A DNA stretch of 64,000 bases from Cyprinodon diabolis. Lineage: Eukaryota > Chordata > Actinopteri > Cyprinodontiformes > Cyprinodontidae. Below the pieces are notes generated by a model. That model saw only the letters and a program-made list of their open reading frames with translations, was not told where the DNA came from and did no database searches. Of this stretch, positions 11,240 to 21,895 are shown in pieces; position 1 is the stretch's first letter, and each line of letters opens with the position of its first letter. The stretch lies in assembly GCA_030533445.1 (NCBI GenBank), contig CM060072.1, positions 23,829,109 through 23,893,108 of the forward strand, given 5' to 3'. The position numbers were made by a program, and so were the translations under genes.

Positions 11240-11365
11240 TCATTTTACATGAATTAGAATGGCCTAGTCAAAGTTCAGATCTAAATCTAATTGAGAATTT
11301 CAGTCCAGACTTAAAAATGTGCTGCAAACTTGATCGTTCAAATCTAAATATTCTTAAACTATAAA
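11240..11365 (+). mobile_element. Tc1-like transposase fragment
   Basis: Translation around 11250-11330 gives LEWPSQSSDLNLIENFSPDLK, the block around the third catalytic residue (Glu in LIEN) of Tc1 transposases. About 120 bases survive, followed by an AT-rich tail. It is a dead fragment. Confidence 0.7.
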
Positions 11366-11779
11366 AAAGTAAAGTTCTTACAGCAACAGTTGCTTCTAAC
11401 AATCTATTCAGATATATATATATTTTATTTCACTTTCATTTTTTTATATATATATTTATGTTTTCTTTTTGTTTGGTCTATTAATATAATACCAATAAGA
11501 TTTAATTAAGTGTTTGGCTGAGAGAGGTTTAAATGTGAAGGAAGCTCGAGGTGTATTACTAGACAGGGTGCTGTTTGAAAAAGATGTAGCTTAATAGTAT
11601 TTAAATTTGTTGTAAAACTAATGGTTTGAGTTGTCTTTGGGCCTCCCACTACTTTTTGCTTAATGTAGAATAGTTTTACTCAAGCTGCACAAGCTTTTGA
11701 GTTTGTACTAAAGAAAGACCACGCTGAAGTTTTGCCACAATCCAGCAAACAGACATCCTCTCATCGTGGCCTTTTTGGT

Positions 11780-12290
11780 AGCTTTCGGGTGATTTCCACC
11801 TCAACTCTTCCGCATTTTCCTGCCGCTCTCGGGCTGTGACGTGTCGTGCTGACGGCGGCCTCGGAGCTGGAGAAGCGGGGGCTGTAGCAGGACACTGTCT
11901 GGCTCCAGACGTCCTGCTTCGCTTTTCAGCGGTGTTCCAGAAACAACCCCCTCACCCCTCCTTCTCTGCTCGTTCCCGGCCCGCCCAAATCACACTAAAT
12001 TCCCGACTGAATCCTGCCCGAGTCTGGGGGAACCAGGCGGCCTGGGAAGCCGGGGACCGGATAGAGGCCATCCCTGCAGCATAAATCTGGTACGCAGCTT
12101 TTTTGTGCTCCCGGAGCGCCTCTTATCGCGGCTGTGTCTTTACCGGATTGCGTATATGGCTGTTTGTACTTGTTTCCATTTCATTTTCTTATTAAATGAT
12201 TGGATGTAACAGCGAGGCCGCTTGGGGGTGGGCCTTTTCTTTTCAGGCCCGGGCCTAATTGAGGCCGTGATTGATAAAGGAGGCCTATGT
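11780..12290 (+). promoter_or_regulatory. CpG-rich promoter and probable non-coding first exon of zfx
   Basis: A sharp change to GC- and CpG-rich sequence (roughly 11,800-12,140) in otherwise AT-rich DNA, on the 5' side of zfx. CTG|GTACGC near 12,089 is a plausible donor after a non-coding exon; the first ATG-containing exon is 3.5 kb further on. Five AGGCC motifs occur at 12065, 12215, 12245, 12262 and 12281, and an AAAATGGCGG (YY1-like) site lies nearby at about 12,498. The start site was not determined. Confidence 0.6.
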
Positions 12291-15170
12291 TGTTAGCAGG
12301 GACGCTAGTTAGCCATTAAACCGAAAGTTAACCGTGTCTTTCTCACCGCTTTCTATTTCTTTGTTGTTGAACGGTAACTAACTGAGTCGCTATGGAGTTA
12401 CATTGACCCAAATGTGGTTTTATTTAATACGGCCTTTACGTTAAAGAGCAATTTAATTAACGTTAAAGTTAGCTTTCTGTCAAGCATAAGGCTAACAAAA
12501 TGGCGGACGCTTGTGTGATCGGTGGTCTTGGAAAAGGTGTTTAGCACCCCGCTAGCTGTATATCTCTGCATGAATACAATTGCAAACAAAGCACTTGGTC
12601 TGACTTCTGTTCGTTGCTTATATTATGCTTTTGTGTTATTGCAATCAACCTTTTATAAATCAGAAATTTGTTTTTTGACAATCGGAATTTGCATTTGAAA
12701 TCAGCTTGGTGTTGCCCTAGCGGTCAGCTGGACATGGTTGATCTCAGATGGCTTTGTGTTTGACTTAGACTCGTATACAAGACCAAGAAAGTGAACCTAA
12801 TGGGTCGTGTAATAGATTTAATAGATGTTTATGCATTTGAAAATCAGAGTGATATCCTGTTATCATCCTCATAGCGTTGTCATCTTTTCTGCCCACCTAG
12901 AGGTGGGGGATGGTACATTCAGAGGAAATTGGCACCTCAGCTTCACATTTTTTTTGTTGTTGTTTACATCTCTTTGCTTTCTATTATTATTTTTTTTTTT
13001 TATTGTGACTCTGTAAATTTCTTTAATCTTATATTCTCCCCAGTGAATAATATTATTATACTTCTGGGTTTAATGGTCATCTTAGTCAAATTTACTTTAG
13101 GAAATGAAGTGATCGTTTTGTTTAGTTCAGGATCTCACCTTTGCAAATGAGACATGTCGGTATTAAAGCCACTTTTCTGTTTATTGGAATTTCTTTACTC
13201 TTAGCAATGCTAGTGTCAAGTTTACAGCCTTTTTTCAAAATCGTTTAAAAAAATACTATATTAAATGTAAAGTTTGGCTTGATAAATAGAAATCAAGATC
13301 ACCAATGTTTGTTCTCTTGACACTTTATTAGTTAACTGTTTTTTCTTAAACAACGATGGATAGTTGCAATGAAACAAAGTTCAAATATATATAAAAATAT
13401 ATTGGAAAGCAACATGAGCAATACATGAGTTTTATCTTCAGTACGAATAAGTTGCTATGCAAATATTAAGAGGAGCAAATCAGTTTGGTTCTGGACGATT
13501 ACAATGATCAGATTGAGTGAATACAGGCAGTTGAGAAATTTAAATTCTTAGCGGTGCAGATGGAGATCATGACAAAAAAAATATAATACTAAATATTTAT
13601 AGAGCACTTTATACAAGTAGGCTATCTGTAAGTGTTATGAACAAAAGTAATAAAATAAAATGAAAATGATTATATTTCATTTTCTTTTTATGTGAAAATC
13701 TTTTTTGTTTTGTTTTTGTTAAATAGTCTAAATATTGTCTGCTGTCATTTTATTGTGCTGCTGTTATTTCTGTGCCTCTCGTGTTTCAAAGCGATAAACT
13801 GCTCAGTTGCAGACTCTTTCCAGGTGTCGCCATTTATCCTTTATGTACCAGCTTAGCTCTCATGTTTTATTTCTAATTTTGTTTAATTTTTCTGAAGATT
13901 TTATGCTGTAATATTTATCATTTATTAGGGTTTTCATTTGCTTTTCAGCAATTTTCTTTTCCTTTTATATTAAAATCACAAAGAACTCTGATGCAATATT
14001 TGGTTTTCTCTCATGGGCTGTTTTCCAATAATAGTATTTAGGGAGGGGTAGCTTTTTTTCTGCCCATTAGTGCCTGGTTCTCCTAAATCTGATCGTGTCC
14101 AGACGGTGTAACAGCTTGGTAATCTTTAGAAACAGCCGTTCTTTTTTTGTGTTTTTGTTGAGCTGAGAAATAATAAAAAACTATATAGGTTGCATTCCAA
14201 TACATGCAACACCAGGTGTGTGAATGTAATCTGTTGATAAAATATCATATACTGTTAGAAATGGCAGTGAAAGGTTTTCTTAATATAACAATCTTAAATC
14301 CCTTTTTGACATTTATTGCAGGTAAGCAGCAAAACTAAAGTCTGCTTTTGTTTTGTTTTTTTTACTGCAATGCATTCAGTTCTCTTCCATAGAGACGGTA
14401 AAAAGCAAAAAGAAAGGGGTAGAGATTTACCTTATTCATATCAGTGGATTTGGTAGAGTTGTTTTATTTTATTTTTTTGACGACAGTCGGTTGCACTGTG
14501 GTATTTTTATCTGGTGTGGGGCCTTATGTAGAAACATACTTGTCCGACAGATGAACAATTTCCTAATATTTGATAGTGTACATTTTTTCAGAAACAGACA
14601 AATTCAGGAGTGAATCATCTTCCATATGTTGACAATCATTAGCCATGTTTCCAACCAGATGTCATCCAAATTTTTAAGAAACCTTTAATATGTCAAAAGA
14701 GTAGAAAATCTCAATTACACGGTTCCAACCATTTGAATATTACTTTATCATAACAGCTTGTATAGGCTATGGTACCTCCTCTTTAAAACCTGAGATGTAA
14801 AGAGAGAAAATGTGAGGTAAACCTTTGCCATGTTGAAACTTATTTCACCAATATGTTTCTATCTTCTTTTCAGCATATTTAGTCTTTAAAATAAAGTAAA
14901 ATAAAACACAAAACATCTCTAGTGGATTTTAAAACTTTAGTTGATTGTTTTTATTTTGTTTTTGTTTTTTTAAATCAAGCCCTTTAAATGCGATAATGCA
15001 AAATGCGCTTAAAATGCCTTGGTGGAAATGTGTCTATTAAACCAAAAGTTACTTCAATGAAACACTAATCTTGCTTCATAATATCTCCTCTGGGGGATAA
15101 CCATCATGATAGCTCATATAATTTTTGTGAAATATTACCAGTGTTTTTCTATTGTTATATTCAAGGGGGC
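12291..15170 (+). other. Presumed 5' intron of zfx
   Basis: No coding exon, no transposon with clear ends and no RNA gene recognised. AT-rich with short homopolymers. Confidence 0.45.
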
Positions 15171-15186
15171 CCTGACCCCATAGACC

Positions 15187-15391
15187 ATGCATGCCCAAAG
15201 TCAGTCCTCGAGGGCCGCTCTCCTGCAGGTTTTAAAGGTTTCCCTGCTTTAGCACAGCTGATTCTGATGATTGCAGTTCAGCGAAAGCCTGTTGATCAGC
15301 TATCAATAAAATCAGCTGTGCTGAAACAGGGAAACCTCTAAAACCTGCAGGACGGCATCCCTCAAGGACCGACTTTGAGCATTGTAGCGTC
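15187..15391. mobile_element. Fold-back MITE
   Basis: Two inverted arms: 'AAAGTCAGTCCTCGAGGGCC...CCTGCAGGTTTTAAAGGTTT' on the left and the near complement 'AAACCTCTAAAACCTGCAGG...CTCAAGGACCGACTTTGAG' on the right, around a short loop near 15,280. The arms also share CCCTG and CAGCTGTGCT-type segments. This is a common fish fold-back family. It sits in the zfx intron some 300 bases before the first coding exon. Confidence 0.75.
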
Positions 15392-15683
15392 TAAGCAGAG
15401 CTCTGCCTGATGTGCAGATGCGTTAGCAAGTGAAAAAATCATGCCAGTAAACATTTCAAATCAGAACAACTCCTGTTAAACCGGGGAAATTGGATTCAGT
15501 ACTGCTTGAATTTGTAACATTTGTATTCAAAAAGGATGTTGTGAAATTTTTTTAAAATAATTTCTGATACTGTCGGGTAATTTATTTTTGTTTTTTTTTC
15601 AGCCAAACATTTTTGTCATGCGAAAATCTAACCTCCTTTTGTTTCGCTTTTAGCTCCTCAGTAACAAATGCAGTACGAGGACA

Positions 15684-18600
15684 ATGGATGAGGATGTCAC
15701 CGGGCTTGCAATACATGCTGAAGAGCCTAAAATAATAATACACGGATCGGGTCAGTGGACAAGCTTGTTTCACAGTTTTTGATTTAAATAATGTTGTAAT
15801 GACTGCTTCTTTTGTTGTAGTCTTTTTTCCTGATGTAAAAGTAGATCTCCTGCTAACTGGTTGTCTTCTTCCAGATGACGGTGGTGCCGGTGGGCAGGAG
15901 TTTGTTGTGGAGCTTCAAGAGACTGTGTTGGTGTCAGAAGGTGAGGGTGAAGGCATGGCAGTTCACAGGTTTGCCCCAGAGGAGCTAGTCATCCAGGATG
16001 CAGTTGAAGATGTGGTTTCTGAGTATGTGCATGAAGATGAAGATGTTGCTGTAGAAACCTGTGTGATGGCTCTAGAGGGCGAAGAGGAAGGCGTTGCCAT
16101 GGGAGACATCCCGGAAGATGGTCTGGACCCAGAGCAGCAGGAGGATGACCAAGATGGCTGTGGAGACTATCTAATGATATCCTGTACGTTTACTTCTCTG
16201 CTTTGCATTTAATAGTTAGTGTTTCAGGCTTCTTTGATTTTCAGATCCGATTACTCCCAGTGTAGTTTCTTTTATTTTTTTACTAATGAACAAATCAGTT
16301 AAAATCAAACATTAAACAAAAAATAAGGTTCTCATATTGAGCTATATATTTCACATTTTTTGGACCTTTGATGGGAAGGAATAAAATAAATGGTTCACTA
16401 TTTTTAAAGTTTGATATTCATTCATCTATTTTGTATTCATTATGTAACTAGTGGATGAAGCTGGGAAAATGGTGTCTGAGGATGGAACAGAGGTAACTGT
16501 GGAAGGAGCTGTGGAGGATCAGGAGGTGGAGAAGGATGAAGACGGACAAGAGGTGATAAAAGTGTACATCTTCAAGGCTGATTCAGGAGAGGACGACATG
16601 GGTATGAGTCAAGCTTTTTTTCTTTTTTTCCTTGTTGGTGTTTTCTTAAAAATCAAAATATTATAACTTGTGATGAAAATATTTCCCTTTACAGGAGAAT
16701 CGGTTGACATCAGTGATGGAGATGCAGAGAGCGTTGGACTAACAGAATCTACGGGCCAAACTCTCAGAGAGAAGATGGTTTACATGTCTGTCGGGGATTC
16801 GCACCACAATCAAGGAAACCATGGTGAGTTTTCTGGATCCAGTTAGCTTGAAATCTAAACGGCATATTAAGAACAATAACCTTGTCTTTTTGATTTGGCA
16901 AAAAAAACAACCAGGTTTTGTGTGTCTTTCAGGTATAGAGGACAGCGAGGGCTGTGAAAACCGAAACGGTGCAGCCAGTGCGCTGCTACACATCGATGAA
17001 TCAGACGGGGTCGATGAAATCAATAGGCAACGCACCAAGAATAAGAGACGATCAGAGCATCGCCAGGTCCAGACAGGTATAAAAAAAAAAAAGAGCATCC
17101 TGAAGAGGATAATATCTCTAGCACACCCTGATTATTATTTTTTTTTTTATGTCCCGATGTTGCCTTTTAAACTTGTGGACATTTAGTGAAATTAGGAATT
17201 GAAATACATGTGTTCAGTTGAGTAAAAGTAGCCTGCCTGTTTTTTGGAAAAAAAATTTCTTACCATTTTTGTGAGATCACAGTTGGAAGAGAGGCATTCC
17301 CCCCGACTCTCTGTCCCAGTGTCTCTTCAGAGAAGATCACTCCCACTACTCTATATTCCTGTGGAAACGTGCTTTAAGGTCAGAACACACCGAATCCGAT
17401 TTTGCGTCCGATCCAACAGAAAATCCTGTCGGACGAGGTCGTGGCATTTAGAGCTCATTGGAAGCCACTGGGAATGATCCCACCCGACACGATTTGATGC
17501 AAGGGGGCCCAGTAGGTCCGACTGAGATAGACCCCAGGTCTATTTCAGTCAGACTACACAGCAATTCAGCAGCAATTTAATGGGCCTGACAGGAAATGAG
17601 ACATGGTTATAAAATAAAACACATCCGCTTTGGGGGAAAATGCTAAATTGAGTCTGTTAATCACATGGGGAAAGAGTCAGTTTGGAGACTCGTGCATTAA
17701 CAATCCAGCATTAAAAAAGAATACTCTACCCATGATAGTTCAGGAGAACAGAAAATGGATAGGGATCCTCTTTGAGCCTTGGAAAAAACGAGGAACAGAA
17801 AGCACAGTTTATCACTCGCCTTAAAAAAAAAAAAAAGCGGGAGGAGAAAAAAACCCACAGAATAAAATAGTGATCCTCTTTGAGCCTCACAAAAAACAAC
17901 TTAACAAGGGCGAGTCAGATCAGGTAAGCACTGTGTATCTCTCTCCTTTTTACGAAAAAAAGAAAAACATTCAGCTATCTCTGAGAATCAGCTGTCTGCC
18001 TCAGTAAACATATAAACAGATCCACAGCGTTTCTTGCTGTCTTTTTTCTTTTCTTTAGACCTAGATCTCATTATGTTTTTAATACAGGATTTTTTATTTT
18101 TTTTGTATTCTGTATCTGATCTGTTCTGACATGCTGCACAGACTCATTAAATGGGGCTTTGCTTTATGGCTGTGCCGGTGGTTTTTATTTTATTTTTTAT
18201 AACTTTCATAATCCGTCCAAGTCAAATGTGGGAAATTGTTTTAATTGGTGTATAACAGAGACAGAAGTGAAAAATATCTGTGCACACGTGCCCACCCTGC
18301 CTAGTCAAAACCTCTCTGTACGCAGTCAGTGTGACATAGAAGAAAAATCGGATCAGTGATTAAAAAATCGCACGCAACTGGTGTGTTCAGGCCTTAACGT
18401 TTAATCTAGGGGTGTAAAACTGCAGTCCTTGAGGGCTGGTGGCCCGCACCTTTGAGATATTAATACACCTGAATCAGGATTTTGCAGAACTTGGCTCCAT
18501 GCATGAAAATGACACTGGTAAAATGTTTAACAATAGAGAAATCTTAGACATCGTTGGAAAGCTTAGATTCTCCACTATTCATGAAAATTTATGGAAATGG

Positions 18601-19081
18601 CGAGCACCAAATAACATTTAATACAGATATAGCAGCATGTCAAAATGTAAACATTACAAAGCAGCCACAACAAGCAAGCATGTCTTTACAACTGCTGTTC
18701 AAAACAGACATATTATTTTTGAGGAAAAGAAAAAAAGTCTTTGAACTGATGCAGCTTGAGCTTGATGCAGCTTGGGTGTTTTACTGACACAATTTTTATG
18801 TATATATTCAGAAACTAAAAGGTGTTAGCTTTCAAATAATGTATCACATATGTAATTTGGGCTTACAGGTCCTAAGTTAATTGCTTTTCCATTTGGGTAT
18901 GCAAAATAGGCAAGAATTTCCCAAAATGAGGTGGATGTTAAGAGGTTAAAAAAAGAAACATTTGCAAACAACTAAATATACATTTACCTGCAACGTTTTG
19001 GCTCCTTTATCTTTTGAACTGTGACGATATAAGCATAAAATCTATTTCAATTTATTGGGAAGTAGGTAATTGACCCACCAA

Positions 19082-19119
<38 letters not shown>

Positions 19120-20488
19120 TTGGGACTTAACTAAAAGGACACTCTTCAAAGAAGAAGATGACAATGTTTTTTTGTTTTTCTTTCCAGCCATCATCATCGG
19201 TCCGTACGGCCAACCGCTGACAGTTTATCCCTGCATGCTTTGTGGTAAGAAGTTCAAGTCGAGGGGTTTCCTGAAGCGACACACTAAGAATCACCACCAG
19301 GATGTCCTGACCCGTAAAAAGTACCAGTGTACAGACTGTGACTTCACCACCAACAAGAAGGCCAGCCTCCACAATCACATGGAGGTTCATGCACTGAGCA
19401 GCAAAGCTCCCTTCGAGTGTGAAATGTGTGGTAAGGAGTTCCACCAGCAGGGGGCTCTGTTCTCACACAGGCTGCAGCACCACCACAGGGAGCCCAAAGC
19501 CCAGCCGCCTCCTCCGCCCACTAAGATGCACAAGTGCAAGTTCTGTGACTATGAAACTGCGGAGCAGGGCCTGCTCAATCGACACTTGTTGGCCGTCCAC
19601 AGCAAAAGTTTCCCTCACATCTGTGTGGAGTGTGGGAAGGGTTTTCGGCATCCTTCGGAGCTGAAGAAACACATGCGCACGCACACTGGTGAGAAGCCTT
19701 ACTCCTGTATGTACTGCGACTACAAGTCAGCCGATTCGTCTAATCTTAAAACACACATCAAGACTAAGCATAGCAAAGAGATGCCGTACAAGTGTGAGCG
19801 CTGTTTCCAGACGTTTGCAGAGGAGGAGGAGTTGATGCAGCACGGACTGACTCACGAGGAGAATAAGACCCACCATTGTGCCCACTGTGATCACAAAAGC
19901 TCTAACTCCAGCGACCTGAAACGTCATATCATATCTGTTCATACCAAGGACTATCCGCATAAATGTGCTGTGTGCGGGAAGGGCTTCCATCGGCCATCTG
20001 AACTAAAGAAACACTCTGTCTCTCACCGCACTAAGAAACTCCACCAGTGCCGACACTGCAACTTCAAAATCGCAGACCCCTTCGTTCTCAGCCGCCACAT
20101 TTTATCTGTCCACACAAAAGAGCAGCAGGCCTCACCTGAAAAGAGTGAAGTTAAAAGGACAGAGGTGCAAACTCCCGTTGCGGCACCTAAAAAGTCTGCA
20201 CCTAGTGGGTCGGGCGGCTCCGGCCCGCCTGCCAGGGTCAGTGCAGCCAGCCTAGCCAGCAGTGTGACTGTTGTTATCGGCAAAGGACAAAAAGAGAAAA
20301 GAATATACCAGTGCCAGTACTGCGACTACAGCACCGGGGATGCTTCTGGTTTTAAGCGCCACGTGATCTCCATTCACACAAAGGACTACCCTCACCGCTG
20401 CGAGATCTGTTCCAAAGGTTTCCGACGGCCTTCGGAAAAGAACCAGCATATCATGCGTCACCACAAGGACGTGGTGCAGGCAGAGTGA
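15684..20488 (+). CDS. zfx: ZFX-type zinc-finger transcription activator
   Basis: Nuclear C2H2 activator of the ZFX/ZFY/ZNF711 family. Six coding exons: 15684-15750, 15875-16183, 16452-16601, 16695-16823, 16933-17076, 19188-20488, total 2100 nt (699 residues; human ZFX is about 805). Residues 1-240 form the acidic activation domain, with family blocks [30 protein letters not shown] and [10 protein letters not shown] basic nuclear-localisation stretch ([13 protein letters not shown]) precedes residue 267. The last exon encodes 12 C2H2 fingers (about 280-690). Where human ZFX has its eleventh of thirteen fingers, this protein has a Ser/Pro/Gly/Ala-rich linker (about 579-639). The N-terminus MDEDVTGL and the prdx4-sat1 neighbours favour zfx over znf711. 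The acidic domain is shorter than in mammals. Confidence 0.92.
17378..18393. mobile_element. TTAA-flanked non-autonomous DNA transposon in zfx intron
   Basis: Flanked by TTAA on both sides (17374-17377 and 18394-18397). The ends are GGTCAGAACACACC at the left and, on the opposite strand at the right, GGCCTGAACACACC (12 of 14 match). A TTAA target fits piggyBac or Kolobok superfamilies, but no transposase is encoded, so the superfamily cannot be fixed. A segment 'GATCCTCTTTGAGCCT' occurs twice inside (about 17,764 and 17,871), suggesting an internal duplication. Confidence 0.6.
18405..18480. mobile_element. Partial MITE end
   Basis: GGGGTGTAAAACTGCAGTCCTTGAGGGCTGG, then 'CCTGAATCAGG', resembles one arm of the same fish fold-back families as at 15,187. 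The partner arm is missing. Confidence 0.45.
19086..19118. repeat. T33 homopolymer in zfx intron
   Basis: About 33 consecutive T about 70 bases upstream of the acceptor of the last zfx exon, separate from the acceptor's own pyrimidine tract. Confidence 0.9.
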
Positions 20489-21735
20489 CTCTGACGGAGC
20501 CAAATACTGTGCCAGAACAATGACCAACATAAAAAAAAAAACCTACATCACCCAACCGAGTCCTTTCACAGTGTCAGAAACAGTCTGGTGGTTTTACTCT
20601 ACTTTAGTCCAATCTGTTGTTTTTAGCTCGTTCTGATCCTCTTGTTTCTTAGCAGATGTATACCCATGTACATACCATTAAGTCTCTGACATTGTTGGCT
20701 CCCTCCCTCCCTCCCTTCTTCATAGACTTGCACTTTTTAACTGCATGTCCCCTACTGGTGACTGTGTGCATGGCAGTTTGTCTCTTTGTAAAACTTCTTT
20801 TTGGATTTGGCAAGTCGCAATCAGTTCTCAGTTAAAGTCGGTCCGCATTATTTGTCTTAAAATCAAAGTGTAATTTTTTCAAAATGTTTGTGTTAAAATA
20901 TGCATTGAACACCACAGAGATTTGGTTTGCCACATGTACTAAGTAGCACTTGTGAAATTGAGTTTGTTTGTTTGGGGGAAAGAGAAGGAAGACTTAGAAA
21001 ATCTCCTTTTTTTGTTGCCTTCTGGTGCTTTAAACCCGCCAATATGTAACATAATGCTTTTGTTGTGGTAAAAAAAAACAGAAGGGCGTCAAATAATAGT
21101 CCCTCACAATCTTAACATTTACCTGTAAAAGAAGTGGACACAGTATGGAAGCGATTTGTTTGCTCTCATATTCACATAAATTGATGTGCAATCAATGCTT
21201 TACTTTATGTCCGATATTTCTGTTTGTCTGTAATTGTTTGCATCTATTGGAGAAGCCCAAAATTACTGTTTTTCGAATCCATGAATTCTCACAAAGGAGA
21301 GAAAGCAGATATTTTTAAAGATGATTTGAGTGAAATGTCTAAATGTTGGGAATCCTACATGTGGTGCTTCAGAAAATGGAACTATGGACTGAACTGTTCT
21401 CTACCATCAGATCTACTTTTGCTAGTAGAAAAGGGAAAATGTATCTCTTTCTAGATGCAAATTTCAGATGCTGGTGGTGTACGCATATTATAGCTTTTCA
21501 AGATCTTTCAACACCTGTGATCATTTCTGTTTTAATATTTATTTTACTTACAACTCGTTGTATAGTTAAGTGTAACTAGACTTCTATGGGACGTAAATTA
21601 TTGTTTTGTATACAGACCTGTACAAAGCGTGTAGATGTAAACACTTGATGAAAAGGAAATCCGAACTGTGTTGTTATGGATGTACGTCTGCGTATTTGTT
21701 AAAAAATGATAATAAAACAAAGTATTTTAAATGTT
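20489..21735 (+). other. zfx 3' UTR
   Basis: Non-coding sequence after the TGA, ending with AATAAA at 21711-21716 in an A-rich context, which gives a UTR of about 1.24 kb. No other coding frame or repeat is convincing here. Confidence 0.6.
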
Positions 21736-21737
21736 GT

Positions 21738-21743
21738 TTTATT
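21738..21743 (-). promoter_or_regulatory. Polyadenylation signal of the lipocalin gene
   Basis: TTTATT on the + strand reads AATAAA on the - strand, about 155 bases after the lipocalin stop. It lies only 22 bases from the zfx signal on the other strand, so the two transcripts meet tail to tail. Confidence 0.6.
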
Positions 21744-21895
21744 TTGCCAGCAGAGTTCAAAGTTGGTGCAAAGGTAAATGGAAAAGCAGAGTGGTTTAAG
21801 ATTTTTATGCAAGTAGATATGCTGGATGAATCTTTCCACAGTAATGCTGACGATCTGCAGCTTGCATCTCTGACATGATGAGCGGAGAAGGAAAA

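Noticed and set aside
16739..17098. 119-codon - strand frame across zfx exons
   Set aside because: It is the antisense shadow of two zfx exons and the intron between them.
20123..20305. The zfx linker as a retained intron
   Set aside because: 183 bases fully open in frame with coding-like composition, but no GT at its start or AG acceptor with pyrimidine tract at its end.
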